Below are positions 1-5,926 of a stretch of DNA of 6,003 nucleotides, piece by piece. Numbering within the stretch: position 1 is the first letter of the stretch; every line of letters begins with the position of its first letter. Source of the stretch: Ferruginibacter sp. (GTDB lineage: Bacteria; Bacteroidota; Bacteroidia; Chitinophagales; Chitinophagaceae); NCBI GenBank assembly GCA_018057635.1, contig JAGPDJ010000169.1, positions 1 to 6,003 of the forward strand, in the 5' to 3' direction. The notes below the pieces were generated by a model. It worked only from the letters and a program-made list of their open reading frames with translations, did no database searches and had not been told where the DNA came from. The translations under genes were made by a program, and so were the position numbers.

Positions 1-537
1 ATTTGCAGCGGCATTGCCATTTTCAACATTTGAAATAGACCTTGCAATTTTGCGGATATCCCTTGCTTCGCCTAATTTTAATTCACCTTTGATGGTTAAA
101 TTTCCATTCAGCGAAAAATCACACTGTTTGATAACATCTTCAATCATTCCTTCCAGTCCCATGTGCCTGCCGTCATCCGGGCTGTATATCCTTGTAATTC
201 CGTAGTTGTGTAACTCTTCAATTTCTGCAGGCAGGATTGTTCCGCCACCGCCACCAAATATTTTTATATGCCCGCATCCATTTTCATCCAGCAGGTCTTT
301 CATGTATTTAAAGAATTCCACATGGCCTCCCTGGTAGCTGGTGATCGCTATTCCCTGTACATCTTCTTCAATGGCACATTCCACAATATCTGCCACGCTC
401 CTGTTATGGCCAAGGTGAATGATCTCGGCTCCTTTGCTTTGCAAAATGCGGCGCATGATATTGATGGCGGCATCATGGCCGTCGAATAAGGCCGCAGCTG
501 TTACAATCCTTACTTTATTTGCAAGCTTGAATGACAT
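1..537 (-). CDS. icmF: IcmF-type fused isobutyryl-CoA mutase, N-terminal part (partial)
   Basis: The 179 visible codons form the N-terminal B12-binding domain of an adenosylcobalamin-dependent acyl-CoA mutase. Seen: [14 protein letters not shown] at residues 17-30, in which H21 of the D-x-H motif is the expected lower axial ligand of cobalt; HLGHNRS at 41-47; SYQGGH at 67-72; and a glycine run (FGGGGG) at 94-99. These are hallmarks of the IcmF family. Residues 142-179 read as the linker leading to the MeaI-like GTPase chaperone domain, which with the TIM-barrel mutase domain should lie beyond base 1. In the family the enzyme interconverts isobutyryl-CoA and n-butyryl-CoA in the cytoplasm, with the G-domain guarding cofactor loading. 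The ATG at 537 fits the family N-terminus directly; no Shine-Dalgarno sequence is evident, as is usual in Bacteroidota. A plain methylmalonyl-CoA mutase B12 subunit is the alternative, but the start with an N-terminal B12 domain followed by this linker favours IcmF. Substrate specificity cannot be read from this part. Confidence 0.85.
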   Translation of the reverse strand, partial: MSFKLANKVRIVTAAALFDGHDAAINIMRRILQSKGAEIIHLGHNRSVADIVECAIEEDVQGIAITSYQGGHVEFFKYMKDLLDENGCGHIKIFGGGGGTILPAEIEELHNYGITRIYSPDDGRHMGLEGMIEDVIKQCDFSLNGNLTIKGELKLGEARDIRKIARSISNVENGNAAAN

Positions 538-566
538 GAAAGGAAAATATTAAGATTATGAAAAAC

Positions 567-574
567 CAAATGTA
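567..574 (-). promoter_or_regulatory. Candidate -7 promoter element of the mutase gene
   Basis: On the minus strand this reads TACATTTG, an exact match to the Bacteroidota -7 consensus TAnnTTTG, ending 29 bases before the ATG at 537. It would give a leader of roughly 20-25 bases. The -33 element is weak: a CTG lies 18 bases upstream instead of TTG. Assignment rests on the motif and position only. Confidence 0.45.
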
Positions 575-686
575 TTACCGGGCGTAAAAATACAGTTTTT
601 CTTACTGAGAAAAAATAAGCACAAATTCATGTATAAAAGCCATTGTAGTCCAGATAAATATTTTAAATTTTTAATGCCATTAAATT

Positions 687-722
687 CACCTCACCCCAAC
701 CCCTCTCCAATGGAGAGGGGCT
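687..722. repeat. REP-like GC-rich hairpin element
   Basis: The sequence contains a perfect 9-bp inverted repeat, CCCCTCTCC at 700-708 and GGAGAGGGG at 712-720, with a 3-base loop, preceded by CACCTCACCCCAA. It stands out as GC-rich in an AT-rich spacer. From memory, very similar strings (CCTCACCCC followed by a CCCCTCTCC hairpin) recur in intergenic spaces of many bacterial genomes, including Bacteroidota, in the manner of REP elements moved by Y1 (RAYT) transposases. Only one copy is in this window, so dispersal is inferred. No U-tract follows on either strand, so a simple intrinsic terminator is less likely. Confidence 0.5.
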
Positions 723-824
723 AGAAACTTATTCCGATAAGGGTTTCAGTGAAAATATTAAATGCTACCCGGACACTAATAAATGAATGCTGTGAGTAAG
801 ATAATGACATTAATCAGTTGCTTA

Positions 825-1673
825 TTAGTTATTATTCTTGTTGTTTATTCCCTTGATCAGTTTTGGTATATCAAATAACAATCCAACGGAGAAATTAAAT
901 GTTCGGTAATCCATGATCTGGCGGCTCATCAGGAAGCTGAGACCCAATTGGTATTCTAATCTGAGGCCGGGAAGTTTATTAAAGCCATAAGAGTTTACAA
1001 ATGCCGGTTCAAAGAACACGCTTGCATAACGGTTAATGCTGTCTAATTTATAATCCTGTTTTTCTACCTGGGAATAATTCGTTTGCACATTTCTGAATTT
1101 CACTACACTGAACCTGGTTGATAATGATGCGGCAAATACCTCTTTGCTCCTGAAACTGATGGCCGGTTCCAGGTAATACTTAAAAATATCGGCATTGTGA
1201 AAGCGTGAATACAGTAACTGGTTATTGTCTTTCCCGTTATCAGTAAATGTAAAGCGGCCAAAGCCCACACCTCCAAACACCTGGAACATAACCTTTTTAT
1301 TTTCATTAACCGGTGTAAAATAGCCTGCACCCAGTTCAAAAAGATTGCGTTTATACCTGATCACACTGCTGTCGAAACTAAAATCAGCGGAGTTATCATA
1401 CGTTGTTTCTTTGCGGTTGAAATAACTGGCCTGTACGCCAATATGCTGCGTGATGGCATAAGCGCCCTGTATGTCTATACCCCTTGCTTTATTGCGGTCG
1501 TAGCTGTTTTCTGTTGCACGGGCATCTGCATTGGTAGAATAATTGATCCCCAGTTTTGAATCATTTTTTTCTGCCAGTACCGGAACGTTGTGAGCCGTTG
1601 GGCTATAGGCAAACCTGGGTGTATAACAACCAGTTACAAAAACAATGGCCAGGGCAGCAAATACTAATTTCAT
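825..1673 (-). CDS. Predicted beta-rich outer-membrane-type lipoprotein, function unknown
   Basis: I do not recognise a named family for this 282-residue protein. Its N-terminus is a short lipoprotein signal: K2, a hydrophobic run from 3 to 13, and the lipobox VTGC with the lipidated cysteine at residue 16. There is no acidic stretch after the cysteine of the kind that exports lipoproteins to the surface in Bacteroidota. From about residue 65 onwards the chain shows alternating hydrophobic/polar segments with many aromatics and glycines, for example 111-120, 128-143, 166-174, 180-193, 216-225, 237-249 and 258-268, suggesting antiparallel beta-strands and possibly a small barrel. The C-terminus is a lysine/asparagine-rich tail rather than the usual terminal aromatic residue. 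Its ATG lies one base after the rsmA stop codon, so it is probably translated from the rsmA transcript by coupling; no separate promoter is apparent. Location in the outer membrane is inferred. Confidence 0.75.
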   Translation of the reverse strand: MKLVFAALAIVFVTGCYTPRFAYSPTAHNVPVLAEKNDSKLGINYSTNADARATENSYDRNKARGIDIQGAYAITQHIGVQASYFNRKETTYDNSADFSFDSSVIRYKRNLFELGAGYFTPVNENKKVMFQVFGGVGFGRFTFTDNGKDNNQLLYSRFHNADIFKYYLEPAISFRSKEVFAASLSTRFSVVKFRNVQTNYSQVEKQDYKLDSINRYASVFFEPAFVNSYGFNKLPGLRLEYQLGLSFLMSRQIMDYRTFNFSVGLLFDIPKLIKGINNKNNN

Positions 1674-1674
1674 T

Positions 1675-2427
1675 TTATCTCATTTTATAGGTTAATGCGG
1701 CAAAATCTTCAATACTCAATGCTTCTGCACGCAAATTAAAAATCTCATCTTGTAATATTTCCGGATCAAACAGGCTTTTTACAGCGTTTCTCAATGTCTT
1801 ACGGCGCTGGTTAAAGGCTGTTTTTACCAATACCCAATACGACCTGTCTGACCTAACTTTCAATATTTCTTTTCTCCTGGTAAGCCTGATCACTCCACTG
1901 TTAATCTTTGGTGGCGGATTAAAACTGGCCGGCGGCACATCAAATAAATATTCCACATCATAATATGCCTGTATCAATGCACTCAGCACACCATAGACCT
2001 TATTACCCGGCCCTGACGCTGCACGCTCTGCCACTTCTTTTTGAAACATGCCGATTACTACCGGTACATCGTCTTTCCAATCCAGTACTTTAAAAAGTAT
2101 CTGTGTTGAAATATTATAGGGGAAATTACCGATCACGGTAAAGGGCTCTTCAAATGGTTTATCTATATCGAGAAAGCTCTGGTGAATGATCTTATCTTTT
2201 ATAGAAGGAAATAATTTTTCCAGGTAAACCACCTTTTCATCATCCAGTTCCACCGCTTTGAAATGGATTCCCGGCAGATTAACCAGGTGTTTGGTAAGTG
2301 CGCCGGTTCCCGGGCCAACTTCCAGCAGGTTTTTAAAAGGATGCTCCTGAAGTGCCTCAACAATTTTATTTATGATGGTCTCATCCTTCAGGAAATGCTG
2401 GCCCAGCGATTTTTTTACCGTATACAT
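1675..2427 (-). CDS. rsmA: 16S rRNA (adenine(1518)-N6/adenine(1519)-N6)-dimethyltransferase RsmA/KsgA
   Basis: This 250-residue cytoplasmic enzyme uses S-adenosylmethionine to dimethylate the two adjacent adenines of the 16S rRNA helix 45 loop late in small-subunit assembly; loss of the activity classically gives kasugamycin resistance. Seen: the N-terminal family signature KKSLGQHFL at residues 5-13; SAM-binding motif I EVGPGTG at 36-42; the acidic residue of motif II E60 in AVELD; D87 in FLDID; the catalytic NFPY (N-L/F-P-Y) motif at 101-104; FQKEVAERAA at 128-137; FNPPPK at 169-174; and the C-terminal FNQRRKTLRN at 205-214. All key residues are present. It is slightly shorter than the usual 260-275 residues because the N-terminal extension is minimal. 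The ATG at 2427 is chosen because the family signature begins only four residues later. It is followed after one base by the lipoprotein gene. Confidence 0.96.
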   Translation of the reverse strand: MYTVKKSLGQHFLKDETIINKIVEALQEHPFKNLLEVGPGTGALTKHLVNLPGIHFKAVELDDEKVVYLEKLFPSIKDKIIHQSFLDIDKPFEEPFTVIGNFPYNISTQILFKVLDWKDDVPVVIGMFQKEVAERAASGPGNKVYGVLSALIQAYYDVEYLFDVPPASFNPPPKINSGVIRLTRRKEILKVRSDRSYWVLVKTAFNQRRKTLRNAVKSLFDPEILQDEIFNLRAEALSIEDFAALTYKMR

Positions 2428-2434
2428 AGAACCG

Positions 2435-2467
2435 CAAAGCTAACTAAAAAGCCCCTTTTTATGCAAA
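2435..2467 (-). promoter_or_regulatory. Candidate rsmA promoter overlapping the upstream terminator
   Basis: On the minus strand TAGCTTTG (2442 down to 2435) matches the Bacteroidota -7 consensus TAnnTTTG exactly. TTTG (2467 down to 2464) lies 21 bases upstream, in the range of the -33 element. The -7 element ends only 7 bases before the rsmA ATG, so transcription should start within a few bases of the start codon or at it, giving a leaderless or nearly leaderless mRNA. The -33 element falls inside the hairpin of the preceding gene's terminator. The start site itself is inferred. Confidence 0.55.
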
Positions 2468-2476
2468 GGGGCTTTT
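2446..2476 (-). terminator. Intrinsic terminator of the metallophosphoesterase gene
   Basis: A perfect 12-bp inverted repeat pairs 2447-2458 with 2465-2476 around a 6-base loop, with the GC core GCCCC/GGGGC. Read on the minus strand, the descending arm runs into a UUUUU tract, four bases of which are paired. It begins 28 bases past the stop codon of the phosphatase gene. The hairpin is nearly symmetrical, so it could work in both directions, but no plus-strand gene ends here. Confidence 0.85.
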
Positions 2477-2504
2477 AGTAAAAATTATACGGCTTAAAAG
2501 CTTG

Positions 2505-5500
2505 TTAATCGGCAAATAATTTTGAAGTGAACGTTTCTCCACGGTCATTAACAAGTTTCAATACATATACCCCTTTATTGAGATAAATTGATTTTGTAAT
2601 ATTTGTTGTACTTGAATCCAGGGATTCACTTAGAACTACTCTTCCGGTAATATCAAACACTTTCATTTGAATAATACCCGGAACGGCATTGTGAATGGCA
2701 ATACTCATAGTGCCATTACCTGAATTAACAATGGTTGCATGAAAATCTTTTTCATTTTTATACAGCACTTTTTTTACTTCAATATTTTTCTTAACCCCGT
2801 CCATATCTGTTTGAGATAACCTGTAATAATTCAGCCCATTTACCGGCTGAAGGTCTTTGAGCTGGTATTTTTTTATAGTGGAAGAATTTCCTGCGCCATT
2901 CACGTTTCCAAGGAAAGAAAACCTGCTTCCGTCTGTAGATCTTTCGATAGTGAAATATTTATTATTTATCTCCTGTTCCGTTGACCAGTCGAGTAACACA
3001 TGATCATTATGAAGTGAAGCTTCAAATGAGTTAACCGTTACCGGTAGCGGCAATGTAATGATCACATGAAATGAATCTTTCAGGCAATTGTTTGCATCTC
3101 TTACAATGTAATCATAGTCTCCCACAGTAGAAGTATTGATGGTAACTCCCTGCGTGGAGGCAGAACCGTTATTAGGCCAGAGATAAGTACCTCTCCAGGA
3201 TGCGCCAAGCGTCAGCGGCGTATTAGGGCGTATGATAAAGTCCTGTACTTTGTTTACATCCTTAAATATGGTAACCTGATCTCGTACTACAGGTGTTGGA
3301 GCAGTTGAAAAAGAGATAAATTTAACATCAATCCGGTTGCTGTCTACCTCAAAATATAAACACCCGGCATTGGTTGCATTTGTATAATACATGCAGTTTT
3401 GGGGATCAGCCGGGTTTGTTCCGCTCAACTGTCCTGCAGAACCAGAAACAATGTACATGGAACCATGGTTATATTTTCCCGAATTGTATGTATAAGCGCA
3501 GGAATTGGCCGTTCCGTCGTATTTACCGTTCTGCAGGTTTCCGGTTGCTGTATGGATTGCGGCATTGAAATTAGCGTCCAGCAGCGGGCTGGCATATGTA
3601 TTATAAAACCCTTTCAGCAGGTAGCTTCTTTCATAACCATGCGAATGGCCGCATAACACCAGGTCTACTCCATTGCGTTCGAGTATTCTTACAAATCTTT
3701 CCCGGATGGCAATAAGGTCTGTTTCAGTATCAGATGTGTGACTGGTTTTTGTATAGGGCGGATGATGAAAATATGCAACGGTCCATTTTTTTGTATTGGC
3801 GGCCAGGTCGGCTTTCAGCCAGGTTGCCTGTGCGCCGCTGGTATCATACATAGTAGTAGTATTTGCATCATCCTTACCATAAGAATCCAATGAAATAAAA
3901 TGAACATCACCAACATTGAATGAATAGTAATTGGTTACACCTGAAGGAACGCCTCCCATTTCACCTGCCATGGGAACATTGAAAATCTGGTGATATGGCA
4001 TTGACCTGGAACCTGTATTTGCAGAAGTGTTTCCATAATCATGATTGCCGGGTGCTGGATACAATTTTATATTCCGTAAAATATCATCTTTGTATATATC
4101 AAAAAACTTTGTCTGATATTCCTCATCTGTCCCGCTGTTATATGCATTATCACCCAGCAGTATCATGGCATCAATATCATTTGAACCGTTAAACTGCAAA
4201 AAAGAATTTTTAACATTTACCTGGTTAACTGATGCATTGCCACAATCACCAATGGCTAAAAAACGCAGTTTACGCGAAGTTGTATAACGCGGCAGGGTTA
4301 AAAAATAATTGGTACTGCTGGCCTGCAGCAACTGGTTGGAACTTCCGATTGTGTACCAGTATTTTCTATCAGCTGTTAACCCGCCAATTCTAACTATATG
4401 TTCAGTGGTTACATCATTCAATTGAATAGAATTGGTATAAGTACCATAATTAAATCCCCAGGTAACCTTTGAATCTGTTGGTATACTTGTTCTCCAGCGG
4501 ATAGTGATAGAATCTTCTTTGCCAACCTGCAAATAAGGCCCGCGGGTGAGTGAACTGATCATAGAACTGAGGCCCGTTAATTCCATATCAAAGAAAAGGT
4601 CGCTGCTTGTTACGGCATTCTGGTGCACTTCAACAGCAATGATATTATCGCCGGCATTAAAAAAAGTTTTGGGAATGTTGGCTGTATAAATATCTGCACC
4701 ATTATTTGCAATGGCTGCAGGTGCAAGGTCGGCATAAGCAGGATTGGCATTGATATTATTCCTGTATGCTTCCGCACCATTTATCCAGATCACAATGCCG
4801 TCATCAAACTTTGCCCTGATTCTGAACCCGGAAAATGTATTAGGATTGGGCACATTAACTATTTTTCTAAAGTACATAGTAGGATAACGGGCCCCAGAAA
4901 CGCCACCGCCACCGGCTGAATTGTTTTCAGGAATGGCTGTATTGCGAACCGGCGGGCTGGCACCAAAACCCAAAGCCGCATTACCTGTAACCCAGGAAGG
5001 TTCTGCATAAGCAAGGTCTTTCCAGGCAACTGCATCCAGGTTGGTTCCTCCGCCTTTGTATTTCCAGGCCGGGGCACCTCCTAGGTTTTGTCCAAAAGGG
5101 AAAAACAAAACATCTGCAGGTTGTGAAATATTTACACCCGTTAATTCCAGGTCGAAAAAAAGATCAGAACTGTTCAATGCACTCTGGTGTATTTCAACAG
5201 CAATGATATTATCACCTGTTACAAACAGTGAATTGCTGATAGTTGCGGAGAAAATATCTGCACCGTTATTTGTAATGGCGGATGTTGCCAGTGTTGAATA
5301 AGATGGAGCTGCGGCAATATTATTAATATATGCCTGTGTACCATTGATCCATACTACAATACCATCATCAAACTTTGTACGCAACAGAAAATTCACGTAC
5401 ACTGATAAATCTGGTATGTTTATCACTTTCCTGAAATACAAAGTAGGATAACGGGACCCGGCAACGCCACCACCTCCTGCTGATGTATTTTCAGGAATTG

Positions 5501-5744
5501 CGGTATTACGCGCCGGTGTACCTGTGCCAAAACCTAATGCAGAACCACCGCTCACCCATCCGGTTTCTGTATACCCCAGGGTTTTCCAGGCTGCTGCATC
5601 TAAATTTGTTCCGCCACCTTTATATTTCCATATTGGCGGATTAACAAGATTTTGGCCGAATGGTATCCATATATCATCCGCTTTAGCATTAATTGTAAAA
5701 AATACTGGTAATAAGAATAGGAGGAAATGAAGGAATCTTTTCAC
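2505..5744 (-). CDS. Secreted purple-acid-phosphatase-like metallophosphoesterase with tandem N-terminal domains and T9SS sorting tail
   Basis: A 1079-residue exported protein. Order of parts: Sec signal peptide at 1-22 (K2 R3, hydrophobic core, cut near AKA); two copies of a beta-sandwich-like domain at 27-203 and 215-391; a purple-acid-phosphatase N-terminal FnIII-like domain at about 396-485 (RGPYLQ, ITIRWRT); the metallophosphatase domain at about 492-705; a module of cell-surface Ig/SprB type at about 838-897 (GDYDYIVRDANNC); an FnIII-like module at about 900-993; and a T9SS type A sorting domain at about 1000-1079 (VFDITGRVV, KGVYVLKL). All five metal-binding blocks are present: GDCG (D500), GDNAY (D532, Y535), GNHD (N567, H568), FHHPPY (H660) and GHSH (H700, H702). 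The tyrosine of the second block fits the Fe(III)-ligating residue of purple acid phosphatases, so a bimetal phosphomonoesterase or phosphodiesterase outside the cell or on its surface is likely; the substrate is unknown. Translation starts at GTG (5744-5742): no in-frame ATG occurs before an upstream stop, and this start gives an ideal signal peptide. It ends in a strong terminator, so it is probably monocistronic. Confidence 0.92.
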   Translation of the reverse strand: MKRFLHFLLFLLPVFFTINAKADDIWIPFGQNLVNPPIWKYKGGGTNLDAAAWKTLGYTETGWVSGGSALGFGTGTPARNTAIPENTSAGGGGVAGSRYPTLYFRKVINIPDLSVYVNFLLRTKFDDGIVVWINGTQAYINNIAAAPSYSTLATSAITNNGADIFSATISNSLFVTGDNIIAVEIHQSALNSSDLFFDLELTGVNISQPADVLFFPFGQNLGGAPAWKYKGGGTNLDAVAWKDLAYAEPSWVTGNAALGFGASPPVRNTAIPENNSAGGGGVSGARYPTMYFRKIVNVPNPNTFSGFRIRAKFDDGIVIWINGAEAYRNNINANPAYADLAPAAIANNGADIYTANIPKTFFNAGDNIIAVEVHQNAVTSSDLFFDMELTGLSSMISSLTRGPYLQVGKEDSITIRWRTSIPTDSKVTWGFNYGTYTNSIQLNDVTTEHIVRIGGLTADRKYWYTIGSSNQLLQASSTNYFLTLPRYTTSRKLRFLAIGDCGNASVNQVNVKNSFLQFNGSNDIDAMILLGDNAYNSGTDEEYQTKFFDIYKDDILRNIKLYPAPGNHDYGNTSANTGSRSMPYHQIFNVPMAGEMGGVPSGVTNYYSFNVGDVHFISLDSYGKDDANTTTMYDTSGAQATWLKADLAANTKKWTVAYFHHPPYTKTSHTSDTETDLIAIRERFVRILERNGVDLVLCGHSHGYERSYLLKGFYNTYASPLLDANFNAAIHTATGNLQNGKYDGTANSCAYTYNSGKYNHGSMYIVSGSAGQLSGTNPADPQNCMYYTNATNAGCLYFEVDSNRIDVKFISFSTAPTPVVRDQVTIFKDVNKVQDFIIRPNTPLTLGASWRGTYLWPNNGSASTQGVTINTSTVGDYDYIVRDANNCLKDSFHVIITLPLPVTVNSFEASLHNDHVLLDWSTEQEINNKYFTIERSTDGSRFSFLGNVNGAGNSSTIKKYQLKDLQPVNGLNYYRLSQTDMDGVKKNIEVKKVLYKNEKDFHATIVNSGNGTMSIAIHNAVPGIIQMKVFDITGRVVLSESLDSSTTNITKSIYLNKGVYVLKLVNDRGETFTSKLFAD
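4572..5102 (-). repeat. Second copy of the internal 177-residue domain repeat
   Basis: Codes for residues 215-391 of the phosphatase. It aligns without gaps to residues 27-203 at an offset of exactly 188 residues (564 bases). By hand count about 116 of 177 residues are identical (about 65%). Best-conserved blocks are WKYKGGGTNLDA, RNTAIPEN, FDDGIV-WING and GDNIIAVE-H followed by SSDLFFD. The DNA is also visibly similar between copies. The fold is probably a galactose-binding-like jelly roll, judged from similar modules in other secreted bacterial proteins. Confidence 0.9.
5136..5666 (-). repeat. First copy of the internal 177-residue domain repeat
   Basis: Codes for residues 27-203 of the phosphatase, directly after the signal peptide and 11 residues before the second copy. 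It carries the same landmarks: WKYKGGGTNLDA at 39-50, RNTAIPEN at 79-86, FDDGIVVWING at 125-135 and GDNIIAVEIHQ at 177-187. Glycine-rich SAGGGGVAG at 88-96 resembles a loop. A carbohydrate- or surface-binding role is inferred from the fold type only; no binding residues can be assigned. Confidence 0.9.
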
Positions 5745-5821
5745 TTGAATAATTTTTGAATATTGCCTGTTGGCATTTTCATATACAGATTACCTTTTAA
5801 AATTAAGCAAATTTGTTCTAA

Positions 5822-5860
5822 AAAGAAAGGCATCTATTAAAAATGCTTCAACCTTTCTTT
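5822..5860. repeat. Inverted repeat between divergent promoters
   Basis: AAAGAAAGG at 5822-5830 is matched perfectly by CCTTTCTTT at 5852-5860. A second short pair, GCAT at 5830-5833 and ATGC at 5843-5846, sits inside. The 21-base separation gives two turns of helix between the inner ends, which would suit a dimeric regulator, but low-complexity purine arms also arise by chance in AT-rich DNA. No terminator-like U-tract is associated with a gene end here. Confidence 0.35.
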
Positions 5861-5873
5861 CATTAATTACAAA

Positions 5874-5903
5874 CTGGTTTTAACAGTGGAAGTTGTACTT
5901 TTA
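5874..5903 (+). promoter_or_regulatory. Candidate pdxA promoter
   Basis: TACTTTTA at 5896-5903 matches the Bacteroidota -7 consensus TAnnTTTG in all but the last base. CTG at 5874-5876 lies 19 bases upstream as a weak -33 element. Transcription would start near 5908-5910, leaving a leader of under 20 bases before the ATG at 5927. Motif evidence only. Confidence 0.4.
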
Positions 5904-5926
5904 CGCCTTATAAATGTTGAATTAAG

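Larger units (their letters stand above)
538..824. other. Intergenic region between the lipoprotein gene and the mutase gene
   Basis: This 287-base stretch separates two genes on the same strand. It is AT-rich apart from one GC-rich hairpin at 687-722. It holds the candidate mutase promoter near its left end. I see no small ORF with a plausible start, no RNA gene and no clear U-tailed terminator behind the lipoprotein gene. Confidence 0.6.
5745..5926. other. Divergent intergenic region between the phosphatase gene and pdxA
   Basis: This 182-base AT-rich spacer must hold both outward-facing promoters. For the phosphatase the best -7 candidate is weak: CAAATTTG on the minus strand (5815 down to 5808), one mismatch from TAnnTTTG, with no good -33 and a leader of about 60 bases. 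An inverted repeat lies between the two promoter candidates. No phosphate-regulation (Pho box) direct repeats were recognised, and no ORF of interest is present. Confidence 0.5.

Noticed and set aside
466..483. The DxHxxG cobalamin motif has alanine in place of the last glycine (DGHDAA)
   Set aside because: From memory, IcmF proteins commonly have DGHDA followed by alanine or serine here, so this is a family trait, not a defect; the histidine ligand is present.
268..489. Plus-strand ORF of 73 codons opposite the mutase gene
   Set aside because: It lies wholly antisense to a strongly conserved B12-binding domain and has no recognisable protein features; it is a coding shadow.
725..746. Short stem CTTAT/ATAAG after the GC-rich hairpin as a terminator
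   Set aside because: Only five paired bases, AT-rich, and not followed by a U-tract on the minus strand.
1103..1339. Minus-strand ORF of 78 codons in another frame of the lipoprotein gene
   Set aside because: Fully inside the lipoprotein gene, with no start signal and no protein family look; shadow frame.
2491..2503. Palindromic GCTTAAAAGC-like sequence just past the phosphatase stop codon
   Set aside because: A short AT-rich near-palindrome of about 10 bases; the strong terminator next to it explains this region better.
4623..5301. Several plus- and minus-strand ORFs overlapping the phosphatase repeats
   Set aside because: They recur at matching places because the underlying DNA is duplicated, and they follow the codon pattern of the real gene on the other strand.
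5914..5925. Tiny upstream ORF (ATG, two codons, TAA) one base before the pdxA start
   Set aside because: Three residues only, in AT-rich DNA where this arises often by chance; no sign of an attenuator structure.
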